From Nocardia sp. alder85J (GTDB lineage Bacteria > Actinomycetota > Actinomycetes > Mycobacteriales > Mycobacteriaceae), in contig NZ_JAIUCZ020000001.1 in the NCBI RefSeq assembly GCF_020176955.2, positions 496,001 to 560,000 on the forward strand: 64,000 nt of DNA, in the 5' to 3' direction. This document shows, piece by piece, positions 33,964-42,552 of this stretch. Within the stretch, counting starts at the first letter, position 1; every line of letters starts with the position of its first letter. The notes beneath the pieces are model-generated. The model did no database searches. It was not told where the DNA came from and saw only the letters and a list, made by a program, of their open reading frames with translations. The position numbers were made by a program, and so were the translations under genes.

Positions 33964-34947
33964 TCATCCCGCAGCGTGATTCGGGCGCAGGATGATCGTC
34001 CCCACCGTGGCCCGCTGCTCGATCAGGTGGTGGGCCCGCGCGGCCTGATCCAGCGGGAGTACGGGCCCGAGCATCGGGCGGAGTGCGCCCGTCGCGGCGA
34101 GTTCCAGGGCCGCGCCGCGTGCCGCCGCGACCCGGCCCAGCCACGCTGGGCCCGCGCAGCCGGAATAGGTGAGGCCGGCGGCCATCAGATCGGTGGCGGT
34201 CACCTCCGCCGGGCTGCCGGACAGCTGCCCGTACCCGAGGATGCGTCCGGTCAGGGGTGTCAGCGCGGGCAGCAATCGAGCCGCGGTCCGGCCGCCGATG
34301 GCGTCGAAGACGATATCGATCGTCGCGTCACCCAGTACGTCGCGCAGCCGCTCCGGCCAGTCCGGATCGTGGTGATCCAGCACCTCGTCGGCCCCGAGCG
34401 CGCGGGCGCTGTCACCCTTGCGCGGGCCACCCGCCGTCGCGATGACGCGCGCGGCGCCGAATCGCCTCGCCAGCTGGGTCAGCGAACCCCCGACCCCGGC
34501 CGCTGCCGCTTGTACCAGCACCGTCTCGGTGCCACTCAGCGCCGCGGTCTCGAGCAGCGAGATCGCGACCGAGCCGCCCATCAGCACCGCCGCCGCGGCG
34601 TCGGTATCCAGCCCGTCCGGGATCGGTGTGGCGAATTCGGCTGGTACGCAGACTTTCTCGGCATAGCCGCCGAGCCCGGCGGTGGCGGCCACCACGCGGG
34701 TGCCGCACAGGGCGGGGGCTGTTCCCGGTCCCACGGCGGTGATCACCCCGGCGGCCTGGAATCCGAACACCACCGGCATCGGCACGGGGAACGGGAAGGC
34801 TCCGGAGCGAAGCAGGGTTTCCGGATACAACACCGGAATCGCCGTGGTGTCCACCAGGATTTCGCCCGGACCGGGCCGTGGATCCTCGATCTCGCGGGCG
34901 ATCAGCACCTCGGGCCCACCGGCTTCCGACATCAGGACTGCTTGCAT
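33964..34947 (-). CDS. Zinc-independent quinone oxidoreductase (MDR family)
   Basis: A 327-aa medium-chain NADPH:quinone reductase-like protein. It has the cofactor-binding AAAAGVGGSLTQLA segment and the catalytic-domain GFQAAGVITAVGPGT segment, and it lacks the structural zinc cysteines of alcohol dehydrogenases. It probably reduces quinones or enones. It is divergent from a TetR gene across 85 nt that hold two similar operator-like sequences, so the TetR protein very likely represses it. Confidence 0.85.
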   Translation of the reverse strand: MQAVLMSEAGGPEVLIAREIEDPRPGPGEILVDTTAIPVLYPETLLRSGAFPFPVPMPVVFGFQAAGVITAVGPGTAPALCGTRVVAATAGLGGYAEKVCVPAEFATPIPDGLDTDAAAAVLMGGSVAISLLETAALSGTETVLVQAAAAGVGGSLTQLARRFGAARVIATAGGPRKGDSARALGADEVLDHHDPDWPERLRDVLGDATIDIVFDAIGGRTAARLLPALTPLTGRILGYGQLSGSPAEVTATDLMAAGLTYSGCAGPAWLGRVAAARGAALELAATGALRPMLGPVLPLDQAARAHHLIEQRATVGTIILRPNHAAG

Positions 34948-34961
34948 GGCATCTCCATAAC

Positions 34962-35013
34962 TGGACTATCGGTCAACTTATGCGGGCATACGATATGGAC
35001 CGTCGGTCAACTT
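34962..35013. promoter_or_regulatory. Paired TetR operators
   Basis: TGGACTATCGGTCAACTT (34962-34979) and TGGACCGTCGGTCAACTT (34996-35013) are direct repeats, 16 of 18 identical and 34 bp apart. The second contains the perfect palindrome GACCGTCGGTC. They fill the divergent promoter region. Confidence 0.75.
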
Positions 35014-35032
35014 TGTCAAGGACGGTGGTGAC

Positions 35033-35605
35033 ATGGCCGGAGAGCGGCCGAAAGAACGCGCGGATGCCGCCCGCAACCGTCGTGCGATCCTGGATGCGAC
35101 GGCGGCGCTGCTGGCCGAGCAGGGCGCTGACGCGGTGACGATGGACCGGGTGGCCGCGGCGGCCGGAGTCGGTAAGGGCACCATCTTCCACCGCTTCGGC
35201 AGCCGTGCCGGATTGTTGCTGGAACTCATCGGCGAGCATGCCTACGCCCTGCGGGACGCGGTCGTGCAGGGGCCGCCGCCGCTCGGCCCCGGCGCACCAC
35301 CGGGCGAGCGACTGCTCGCCTTCTTCGCCGCGTTCACCGACATGGTGGTCGACAACGCCGAACTGATGCTCGCCTACCAGGCGATGCCGCCGCACGCGGA
35401 TGCCGAACAGCTGCATGTCTTTTGGAGTGAGCACGTCACCGCGCTGCTGGAGCAGGTGCGTCCGGACCTGGACGCGCAGATGGTCGGCGCCCTGCTGATG
35501 GCGCCACTGGGTGCGGAACTGTTGCCGCGACTGGCCCGCGCGGGGGAGAAGCAGCGGGTACGCGCCGCCATGCTGCAAGTGGTGGCGTCGGTCCTGCCCG
35601 GGTAA
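35033..35605 (+). CDS. TetR-family transcriptional repressor
   Basis: A 190-aa repressor with the TetR helix-turn-helix at about residues 15-60 (AILDATAALLAEQGADAVTM then VAAAAGVGKGTIFHRFGS) and a ligand-binding C-terminal half. Its start lies 19 nt after the second of two operator-like repeats shared with the divergent quinone oxidoreductase gene, so autoregulation and control of that gene are likely. The ligand is probably a quinone or electrophile, by context only. Confidence 0.9.
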   Translation: MAGERPKERADAARNRRAILDATAALLAEQGADAVTMDRVAAAAGVGKGTIFHRFGSRAGLLLELIGEHAYALRDAVVQGPPPLGPGAPPGERLLAFFAAFTDMVVDNAELMLAYQAMPPHADAEQLHVFWSEHVTALLEQVRPDLDAQMVGALLMAPLGAELLPRLARAGEKQRVRAAMLQVVASVLPG

Positions 35606-35668
35606 CAGTGCTCACAGTCGGACGCGTGGATGCGGGCATCGGGAATGCTGGGCGATAACGTGATTCTT

Positions 35669-36331
35669 ATGACTGAGAATCCTGCCGACGCACTGCCCAG
35701 CAGGGAACACCACGAGGGTGGCTTCCGGCCGATGCCGGGCCTGGACCGGCACGACCTGGTCGGCGACCTCCGTGGCGGACCTCATTTCGGGGAGTACATC
35801 GAGCAGGTGCGCGGGCTGATGGACCGGGTGCGGCTGTCCTGTCCGTCGGACGAGGCGGCACTGGCGGCGATCGCCCGGCTGAAGGAACTCAACGACCTGC
35901 TGGACGACACCGTGGTCGATGAGTGGTCGGTGCCCGGCTGGGTGCGCCGCGATCTCCCGGCGAACGGGAACATCACGCTGCCGCCGTTCGTCATCGATCA
36001 CGCCGATCGTGACAATGTGGAGGCCCGGATCACCTTCCGCACCTCCCACCTCGGTGGTAACGCCGCCGCGCACGGCGGGCACATCGGTGTCGCCTTCGAC
36101 AGCCTGCTCGGCACGATCGCCTCGCTCTACGGCGAATCACCCACGCGCACAGCGTCTCTGACCATCGACTACCGTTCGATCACACCGCTGAACAAGGAAC
36201 TGACCGCCCGCGCCTGGACCGACCGGCGCGAGGGCCGCAAGATCTACGTGCTCGGCACCCTGTACGACGGCGATCGCCTGTGTGCCGAGGCGAACGGCCT
36301 GTTCCTGACCCTGAAGCCCGGCCAGCAGTAA
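35669..36331 (+). CDS. PaaI-family hotdog thioesterase
   Basis: A 220-aa protein whose C-terminal half is a PaaI/YdiI-type hotdog thioesterase domain (NAAAHGGHIGVAFDSLLG, TASLTIDYRSITPL, AEANGLFLTL), preceded by about 90 residues with a helical CPSDEAALAAIARLKELND segment. It should hydrolyse an acyl-CoA. The ATG at 35669 follows TAACGT (35656-35661) by 7 nt, suggesting a leaderless mRNA. It ends 6 nt from the convergent transporter gene. Confidence 0.82.
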   Translation: MTENPADALPSREHHEGGFRPMPGLDRHDLVGDLRGGPHFGEYIEQVRGLMDRVRLSCPSDEAALAAIARLKELNDLLDDTVVDEWSVPGWVRRDLPANGNITLPPFVIDHADRDNVEARITFRTSHLGGNAAAHGGHIGVAFDSLLGTIASLYGESPTRTASLTIDYRSITPLNKELTARAWTDRREGRKIYVLGTLYDGDRLCAEANGLFLTLKPGQQ

Positions 36332-36337
36332 CCGCGG

Positions 36338-37579
36338 TCACCGCGTCCAGACCAGGGCCGCGGTCGCCGCGGCGGTCGCCGTCACGGCGAGTACGGCGCC
36401 ACTGACGACGAAGCGGGCCATCGGCACCCGAGTTCCGTGCGTCCGGCAGAACTCCAGGCACAGCAGTGTCGCCAGCGACGCCCACGGCGTCAGCACCGAG
36501 CCGACATCGGTACCGATGAGCAACGCCAGCAACTGGGTGTGGTTCGCGGCCGGGATCACCGCCTCGCCCGCGGTGTAGGCCGGGAGGTTGTTGGCGAGGT
36601 TGGCCAGCCCCGCACCGGAAGCCGCGGCCCGGAAGGCTCCGGCGGCGCCCGGGTCGCTGCCGATGACATTCCGCATCAGGTGCGACAGGCCCAGCCGCCC
36701 CAGGGTCGGAACCACCAGGAACAGGCCGATCACGAAGACCAGCAACCGCCACGGGATCAGCGACCAGCGCAGCGCCGACCGGTCCAGGAATGCGAACGCC
36801 GCCACCGCGATCGCCGCCGCCACCGTGGCGGCGATGCCGATCCGGTCGCCGACGACCGGAATCGCCGCGATGAACAGCACGCACGCCGCCGCGGTCGCGT
36901 ACAGCAGCGCTCGTTCCCGGCCACCCTCGGGCCGGATCGGCTCCGGCGGCAGGTATCGGTCCACGCCACGGCTGCCCCGCCGCCAGTACCACAACCAGAG
37001 GCACGCCATGGTGACCGCGATCGACGCCACCTGCGGCAACCACATCGCCGCGGCGAAATCCGTGCCGTCGAGCCCGACTCGATTCGCGGCCAGCAGATTG
37101 GTCAGATTCGACACCGGCAACAGCACACTCGCGGTATTGGCCAGCCAGAGCGTCGTCATCGCCAGCGGTAGCGGCGGGATACGAGCCGGCCCCGCCAGCG
37201 CCAGCATCACCGGGGTGAGCAGCACCGCGGTGGTATCGAGATTCAGCACCATCGTGGTCGTCGCCGCGAACAGCACGCACAACAGGAACAACGCCACGTA
37301 GTTGCCCCGGCCGATGATCGCGAGCCGATGCGCGATCACATCGAAAACCTGTGCCTGACGAGCCAATTCGGCCAGCACGATGACACTGCCGAGGAACAGC
37401 AGCAGCGGTCCGATCCGCCGCAGATTCGCCGCCGCATCCGCCCGCGGCAGCAACCCGGTGGCGACACACAACCCACCCGCGACCAGCAGCCCGATCCGGA
37501 CCCGGTCCAGCATCCCGACCCGCTGCCACCATCGAGGTTCGGCCGCAGCCTGGATGGGTGTTTCGGATTGCTCGGACAC
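36338..37579 (-). CDS. SLC13/ArsB-like ion transporter
   Basis: A 413-aa integral membrane protein of the ion-transporter superfamily with about 11 helices. The paired motifs LLPVSNLTNLLAAN and ANLANNLPAYTAGEA are the two signature turns of the ArsB/CitM/SLC13 group; TTTMVLNLDTTAVLLTPV also fits. Substrate may be arsenite, a dicarboxylate or sulfate; no arsR or arsC is adjacent. I chose the GTG at 37579 (VSEQSETPI) preceded by GGTGGGG; an ATG at 37651 is also in frame but adds a polar, unlikely segment. Confidence 0.78.
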   Translation of the reverse strand: MSEQSETPIQAAAEPRWWQRVGMLDRVRIGLLVAGGLCVATGLLPRADAAANLRRIGPLLLFLGSVIVLAELARQAQVFDVIAHRLAIIGRGNYVALFLLCVLFAATTTMVLNLDTTAVLLTPVMLALAGPARIPPLPLAMTTLWLANTASVLLPVSNLTNLLAANRVGLDGTDFAAAMWLPQVASIAVTMACLWLWYWRRGSRGVDRYLPPEPIRPEGGRERALLYATAAACVLFIAAIPVVGDRIGIAATVAAAIAVAAFAFLDRSALRWSLIPWRLLVFVIGLFLVVPTLGRLGLSHLMRNVIGSDPGAAGAFRAAASGAGLANLANNLPAYTAGEAVIPAANHTQLLALLIGTDVGSVLTPWASLATLLCLEFCRTHGTRVPMARFVVSGAVLAVTATAAATAALVWTR

Positions 37580-37981
37580 CCCACCATCTTCGCAAGCCGC
37601 ACCGTGCCGATTCGTTCGCGGGGTATTCGCCGAATTCGCCGCCGCGGCCATGTCGGTGCCTGCGCCTGTCGCCGACGAGCGTGACTGCCGGGTGCGCTGG
37701 TGGCCACAGCAGTCCGAATCGGTCACCTGTGTGCTGTGGTCGACCTGGCGGGCGATCTCTGCGGCCACGAACTGTTCGGGTGCGGAGACCGATGCGCCGG
37801 TCGAGCGGGCCGGTCTGGCGAGGCGATCGCTGGGCCGGTCCGGTGAGGTGGCAGGCTGGCCGCTGTGGTGAGGTGGTGGGCCGGCAATCGTCGCAGTGCG
37901 ACGATGTAGCCGCCGCTGGGTCGGATCGTGAGGTGATGGCTCGGTCGCAGAGCGAGGTGCGGAGCGGCGGTTCAGCCCGGT
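37580..37981. other. Intergenic region with 19-bp palindrome
   Basis: This 402-nt gap lies between the serpin stop and the transporter start, both on the minus strand. At 37887-37905 ATCGTCGCA and TGCGACGAT form perfect 9-bp arms around one G; folded with a 3-nt loop it could be the serpin terminator, otherwise an operator. No convincing gene is visible. Confidence 0.5.
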
Positions 37982-39121
37982 TCAGGTGGGTGGCCGGGCG
38001 ATCCAGCCGGCGACGACGACCAGTCCGGTGGGGCGGTGGACCGCGAGGAAGGCGAAGGGGCGGTCGAAGGTGACGGTGATCTCTACGGTCCGGCGCGGTG
38101 GGAACAGGGCTGCGGCGACGGCGAATCCGACGGCGGTGACGGCGGCCGCCTCGAAACCCTCGCGGGTGAAGCGGGCCAGGACGTTCTGACTTGCCCCGTC
38201 GACCGCCAGTGGGGTGGCGGATATGGCGGGGAAGTGGCCGCGCGTCGGGTCGGTGGCGGTGCGCAGGCCGAACAGCCCGGCGTTCGCCAGTAGATCGTGT
38301 TCGGAGCGGATCTCGAAGGGCGGCACTTGGATTCGCAGCGAATCCGACATAGCGCGGGTGGATTCGACGCGTAGCCCCGGGCCGCGGGTGCCGACGGGCA
38401 GGTCGCCACGCACCTCGACGCTGCCGTCGAGCGCGCCGAAACCGGTGGCCAGCACCGCTCCCGGCGTGCCCTCGCCCAGCAGCAGATGGACGTCGAGGTC
38501 GACGCTGCCGCGTACTACCACCCGGGTGACCGGTTCGGGGCCGGTCAGCACGGCCGCGTCGCCGAGTTGCTTGGTATAGCGCGACAGTCCGGGCCCGCGA
38601 TGGCCGTGCCAGGGTCCGGCGGCCGGCTCCAGTACGTCGTCGTGGAACGGTTCGGACCAGGCGGTGCGGGCGACGACGGCGGTGGCCAGCAGCATCGCCG
38701 TCTCGGCGGTGAGGTCGAGCGGGAAGCGGGGGATCAGGCCCGCGGTGTGCTCCGACGCCCAGGTATCGAGGGCGGCCTGGTCGGTGAGCGGCTCGATCGT
38801 GCCGGGCGGCAGCGTGCCGGCCCAGCCGGGCCGCAGCTCGATGTCCCGGCGCACCCACAGGCCGAGTGCGGCGGCCACGGCCTCGGCCTCGGCGAGCGAT
38901 TCGAGCAGGCGCAGCGCGCCCGCCTGCGCATCGGCCGCGGGCAGACCGGCGGCCGCGGCCAGCTCGGTGCGCGCCGGTTCGTCGGCGGCCCCGGCGAGCA
39001 GCCCGAGCAGCGGCCACACGCCGCATCCGGAGACGACGAAATCGTCACGACCGGCGGCGGCGCACCACCGGGCCGTCAGGTCGTTGGCGGCCGAGACATG
39101 TGGCAGGAGGCTGGTCTGCAC
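37982..39121 (-). CDS. Serpin-family protein
   Basis: A 379-aa serpin, the usual core length. The hinge EGFEAAAVTAVGFAVAA precedes a short reactive loop, and the C-terminal RPFAFLAVHRPTGLVVVAGWI-like signature matches the serpin FxFxIxxxxTGxxLFxG pattern. No signal peptide is visible, so it is probably cytosolic. The reactive loop lacks an obvious P1 residue and is Ala/Phe/Pro-rich, so inhibition is uncertain; serpins are uncommon in bacteria. It starts at GTG 39121, about 115 nt after a MerR-type promoter. Confidence 0.8.
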   Translation of the reverse strand: MQTSLLPHVSAANDLTARWCAAAGRDDFVVSGCGVWPLLGLLAGAADEPARTELAAAAGLPAADAQAGALRLLESLAEAEAVAAALGLWVRRDIELRPGWAGTLPPGTIEPLTDQAALDTWASEHTAGLIPRFPLDLTAETAMLLATAVVARTAWSEPFHDDVLEPAAGPWHGHRGPGLSRYTKQLGDAAVLTGPEPVTRVVVRGSVDLDVHLLLGEGTPGAVLATGFGALDGSVEVRGDLPVGTRGPGLRVESTRAMSDSLRIQVPPFEIRSEHDLLANAGLFGLRTATDPTRGHFPAISATPLAVDGASQNVLARFTREGFEAAAVTAVGFAVAAALFPPRRTVEITVTFDRPFAFLAVHRPTGLVVVAGWIARPPT

Positions 39122-39241
39122 CCGACCAGCCTAACCGTGCCCACCGACACCGAGGCGGAGGCGGAAGGGGTCCGGGCCCTCGCCGCCGGGTGTACGGGAG
39201 ACGGCGAGGGCATCCGCGGACGCGGTACCGAACCACCGCCG

Positions 39242-39272
39242 ATCCTGGTACCTCGAGTGCACTCGAGGTCAA
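39242..39272 (-). promoter_or_regulatory. MerR-type promoter with 20-bp palindrome
   Basis: On the minus strand, -35 TTGACC (39267-39272) and -10 CAGGAT (39242-39247) are separated by 19 bp, and a perfect 20-bp palindrome (39250-39269) overlaps the spacer. This is the stretched-spacer layout of MerR/SoxR-activated promoters; the core CCTCGAGTGCACTCGAGG resembles the SoxR box CCTCAAGTTAACTTGAGG. It points at the serpin gene. No MerR gene lies in the window. Confidence 0.7.
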
Positions 39273-39399
39273 GCGAAGGTGACCGGATCTCCGGCACTGC
39301 TGTTCATCGAGTAAGGTGGTTGTGGCGGTATCCGTTGGCGGGCAAGGCTTTCCGTCCCGGATGCGGCCGCTTTCGGGGCGTCGTCCGCGCTGCGATAGG

Positions 39400-39441
39400 G
39401 TGAGAGCGATTTCAGCGTTTGCTCTCACATCGAGCTCTCAC
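39400..39441 (+). promoter_or_regulatory. GCTCTCAC repeats in the GXWXG gene leader
   Basis: GTGAGAGC at 39400-39407 and its exact complement GCTCTCAC at 39421-39428 form an inverted repeat with a 13-nt spacer, and GCTCTCAC recurs at 39434-39441, 13 bp on. They lie between a TAGGGT -10 candidate and the GAGGAGG ribosome binding site, so they could act as an operator or as alternative RNA hairpins. Confidence 0.55.
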
Positions 39442-39457
39442 TGTCGAGGAGGATGCG

Positions 39458-40006
39458 GTGCCCGGTGCAGCGCGGTTGCGGGAATTGCTGGACGGCGGCA
39501 GCACGCCCCAACAGGCATGGGAGCTGTTCGACAGTCTGCCCGCGGTACCCGTCACCCACATCGTCGGCAGCCGGTGGCGTGGCGCCGAGCTCGACACCGG
39601 ACATCCCTGGGCCGGGGTGCTGGTCGGATCGGGTTGGTACGGTAAACAATTCGACGACGCCGACCGGGTGCAGCCACTGCTGTTCGCCGGTCCGGACAAG
39701 GTGGTCTTCCCGGTCGATCCGCGCCGGGCCCCGCTGGGGCTCGCCGGCCGGGTCCCACTGGTGACGCTGCGCCTGGCCCGGGCGGCGCTGCCACTGCTGC
39801 GTCCGGTGCTGCGGGCCCGCGCGCCCCGGGCCCGCCTGCGCGATCTCGAGTTCCGTGGAAAGGTCGGCGCGGCAATGGTGTACGACCACCTGCCGATCAT
39901 CGACATGTTCCGCTGGGTCGACGACGACACCCTGCTCGGCGTGATGGACCTGCGCGGTATGACGGCGCCGTACTTCTTCACCCTGCGCCGCGACCGGGCC
40001 GAGTGA
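39458..40006 (+). CDS. GXWXG / DUF4334 domain protein
   Basis: A 182-aa protein with an N-terminal GXWXG-type segment (ELDTGHPWAGVLVGSGWYGK) and a C-terminal DUF4334-type region (GKVGAAMVYDHLPIIDMFRW, DDTLLGVMDL). The function is unknown; relatives are common in actinobacteria and sometimes lie by redox genes. The GTG start is fixed by GAGGAGG 6 nt upstream. It is followed after 78 nt by a flavin monooxygenase gene on the same strand. Confidence 0.8.
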   Translation: MPGAARLRELLDGGSTPQQAWELFDSLPAVPVTHIVGSRWRGAELDTGHPWAGVLVGSGWYGKQFDDADRVQPLLFAGPDKVVFPVDPRRAPLGLAGRVPLVTLRLARAALPLLRPVLRARAPRARLRDLEFRGKVGAAMVYDHLPIIDMFRWVDDDTLLGVMDLRGMTAPYFFTLRRDRAE

Positions 40007-40084
40007 CCGCGACACGCTCGGTTCGCCGGCCGCGGCGCTAGCATCGACGCGACAACCGCCGTACCAGCGACGGAAGGCGCCGAA

Positions 40085-41317
40085 ATGGAACGGACCAGCT
40101 GTCTCGTGGCCGGTGGCGGCCCCGCGGGAATCGTGCTCGGCCTCCTGTTGGCCCGGGCCGGGGTCGAGGTCACCGTCCTGGAGAAACACGCCGATTTCCT
40201 GCGTGATTTCCGTGGTGACACCGTGCATCCCACCACGCTCGATCTGCTCGACGAACTCGGTCTGGGCCGGGAGTTCGCGAAACTGCCCGCACGGCACATG
40301 ACCGACATCCAACTGCCGATCCGGGGCCGGATGGTCCGCCTCGCCACGCTCACGCACCTGCCCGGCAGGCACAAATACATCGCCATGGTCCCGCAGTGGG
40401 ATCTGCTGGATCTGCTGGCCCGTGCCGCCGATCGCGAGCCGACCTTCCGGTTGCGGATGAACACCGCCGCCACGGACCTGATCCGGGACGGTAAACGGGT
40501 CACCGGCGTGCGCTACCGCACCGCGGACGGCGCCACCGGTGAGATCCACGCCGACCTCACGGTCGCCTGCGACGGCCGCGGTTCGGTGCTGCGCGCCGCC
40601 GCGGGGCTGAGCCTGCGGCAATGGTCCACACCCATGGACGTGTGGTGGTTCCGCTTCCCGCGCAACGACACCGATCCGGCCGGTGCGGTGTGGATGGTCA
40701 CCGCGAACCGTTTCGCACTGCTGCTGGACCGGGGCGAATACTGGCAGTGCGCCACCGTCATCCGCAAGGGCGCCGACGCGGTGCTGCGGCAGGCCCCGGT
40801 CGCCGACATCATGCGCACGATGATCACGGTGGCGCCCTGGCTGGCCGATCGGATCGACGCCGTACACGACTGGGACGAGGTGAAACTGCTCGACGTCAAA
40901 CTCGACCGGTTGCACCGCTGGTACGCCGAGGGCCTGCTGTGCCTGGGCGACGCCGCGCACGCGATGTCGCCCATCGGCGGTGTCGGCATCAACCTGGCCG
41001 TTCAGGACGCCGTCGCGGCCGCGCGGATCCTCGCGCCGAAGCTGCTCTCCCACAACATCACCGAGGCCGATCTGGCGCGGGTGCAGCGCCGCCGCCTCGT
41101 ACCCACGATGGTGACTCAGGACATGCAACGGGCGGTCCACCGATTCGGTATCGAGCCCAGTCTGTCCGGTGCACTCGATATCTCGACCTTCGACCGGATT
41201 CCGTTGCCGCTGCGCGTGTTCCGCAGCCTCCCGGTCATCCGGACCCTCCCGGCCTTCCTGGTCGCCCGCGGCGTGCTACCCGAGCACGCACCGGATTTCG
41301 CACGCCGCCCGGAATGA
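40085..41317 (+). CDS. FAD-dependent aromatic-ring-type monooxygenase
   Basis: A 410-aa group A flavoprotein of the PHBH/UbiH type. The dinucleotide-binding motif is VAGGGPAGIVLG (residues 8-19), then a DG motif (ACDGRGS) and the second FAD motif LCLGDAAHAMSPIGGVGIN (Gly288-Asp289). It should use NAD(P)H and O2 to hydroxylate or epoxidise a hydrophobic substrate. The 3' end lies inside the first copy of a 112-bp duplication that continues downstream. Substrate unknown. Confidence 0.87.
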   Translation: MERTSCLVAGGGPAGIVLGLLLARAGVEVTVLEKHADFLRDFRGDTVHPTTLDLLDELGLGREFAKLPARHMTDIQLPIRGRMVRLATLTHLPGRHKYIAMVPQWDLLDLLARAADREPTFRLRMNTAATDLIRDGKRVTGVRYRTADGATGEIHADLTVACDGRGSVLRAAAGLSLRQWSTPMDVWWFRFPRNDTDPAGAVWMVTANRFALLLDRGEYWQCATVIRKGADAVLRQAPVADIMRTMITVAPWLADRIDAVHDWDEVKLLDVKLDRLHRWYAEGLLCLGDAAHAMSPIGGVGINLAVQDAVAAARILAPKLLSHNITEADLARVQRRRLVPTMVTQDMQRAVHRFGIEPSLSGALDISTFDRIPLPLRVFRSLPVIRTLPAFLVARGVLPEHAPDFARRPE

Positions 41318-41502
41318 ACGACGTTCCGGCCCGTCCGTGTCCGGTGACCGCGCCGACAGCGTCTGCCGGGTAGACCGGGACCGGTCTCGCCCCGAGCATG
41401 CACCAGATTTCGCGTCGCTCGGAATGAGTGATGTCCGGGCCTGCCGGGTGCGGTAGCCGTGCCGACAGCTGTGCCGGGTGGGCCGAGACCGGTTCTGCGG
41501 GT
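41279..41502. repeat. Diverged 112-bp tandem duplication
   Basis: The sequence from 41279 (CCCGAGCACGCACCGGATTT), which covers the last 39 nt of the monooxygenase gene and the next 73 nt, is repeated from 41391 (CCCGAGCATGCACCAGATTT) with a 2-nt deletion and about 75-80% identity. The second copy is wholly non-coding. Confidence 0.75.
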
Positions 41503-41614
41503 TGCCGACCGAGCTGAAGGCGGCTCGCCGCGGCGCGGCATGGCGGCACCCGGGGGTCCGGCGGTGTCGCGCGGTGTGCCGTTCACACCGATGCTCACCG
41601 GAGCACGCGCGAGC

Positions 41615-42466
41615 TCAGTTCGCGGTGAAGGCGGACAGGTGGTCGGCCACCCACTGGGTGTAGGTGCGCGGTGCGCGGCCCAGCACCGCTTGCACGTCGT
41701 CGGTGAGGGTGGCGTTGCGACCGTCGCGGATGAAGGCCGTCCCCTGCTGGACGCCGTCGATGTAATCGGCCGGTAGGCCGGCGGTGGCCATGCGGGCCCG
41801 CACCTCGTCGTCGGTCAGGTCGACGACCTCAACCGGGCGTCCGAGCGCCGAGCCGAGCACCGCGGCCTGGTCGTATTCGGACAGGGCTTCCGGGCCGGTG
41901 AGGGTGTAGGTGTGCCCGGTGTGTGCGTCCGAGACCAGTGCGCGCACTGCCACCGCCGCGATGTCCTGCGGGTCGACGACGCCCTGGGCGCCGGTCCACG
42001 TCCGGCTCGGCACCGGTTTGCCGTGCCGGATGTCGTCGGCCCAGGCCAGGGAGTTGGTGGCGAAGGCGCTGGGGCGCAGGACGGTCCACTCCAGGCCGCT
42101 GTCCCGCAGCGCGCGCTCACCGGGCTCGTGCCAGGTGCCGATCCAGCCCAGCTCGGGATCACCGGTGCCGATCGCCGAGAGCTTGACGGCCCGGCGCACC
42201 CCCGCCGCCCGCGCGGCCGCGACCAGCCCCGGGTCGGCGTTGCTGTGCGGTCCGAACACCCCCACCAGGAACACCGCGTCGACACCCGCCATCGCCGCCG
42301 CCACCGCATCGCGATCGGCGTAATCACCACCCACGACCTCGACCCCGTCGGGGACCGTCGCCGCGCCCGGGTTCCGGGTCAGTGCCCGCACCTGCTCACC
42401 GCGTTGCGCCAACTGCCGGATCAGTTCACTGCCGATGGTGCCCGTCGCACCCGTAACCAGAATCAT
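41615..42466 (-). CDS. NmrA-like NAD(P)-binding protein
   Basis: A 283-aa atypical short-chain dehydrogenase. It has VTGATGTIGSELIRQL at the N-terminus for NAD(P) binding and lacks an obvious Tyr-x3-Lys pair, as in NmrA/QOR2-type proteins that sense redox cofactors or reduce quinones. It is divergent from an AraC-type regulator across 86 nt, which suggests that regulator controls it. The 297-nt gap downstream (41318-41614) holds only the duplicated segment described separately. Confidence 0.82.
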   Translation of the reverse strand: MILVTGATGTIGSELIRQLAQRGEQVRALTRNPGAATVPDGVEVVGGDYADRDAVAAAMAGVDAVFLVGVFGPHSNADPGLVAAARAAGVRRAVKLSAIGTGDPELGWIGTWHEPGERALRDSGLEWTVLRPSAFATNSLAWADDIRHGKPVPSRTWTGAQGVVDPQDIAAVAVRALVSDAHTGHTYTLTGPEALSEYDQAAVLGSALGRPVEVVDLTDDEVRARMATAGLPADYIDGVQQGTAFIRDGRNATLTDDVQAVLGRAPRTYTQWVADHLSAFTAN

Positions 42467-42552
42467 GCCGCCAGATTGCCGTGACGGCGACCTGCGGCGA
42501 TAGGAAAAATCGGCACGGCCGCACCCCTCGCGCGCTGGCTACAGTGGATCCG

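Larger units (their letters stand above)
39122..39457. other. Divergent promoter region
   Basis: A 336-nt gap between divergent serpin and GXWXG genes. It holds the MerR-type promoter (39242-39272), a TAGGGT -10 candidate for the plus strand at 39396-39401, and the GCTCTCAC repeats at 39400-39441. No gene is seen. Confidence 0.6.

Noticed and set aside
36180..39026. A 948-codon minus-strand frame spanning the transporter and serpin genes.
   Set aside because: It is Arg-rich, crosses two genes with clear family signatures in another frame and has no recognisable domain.
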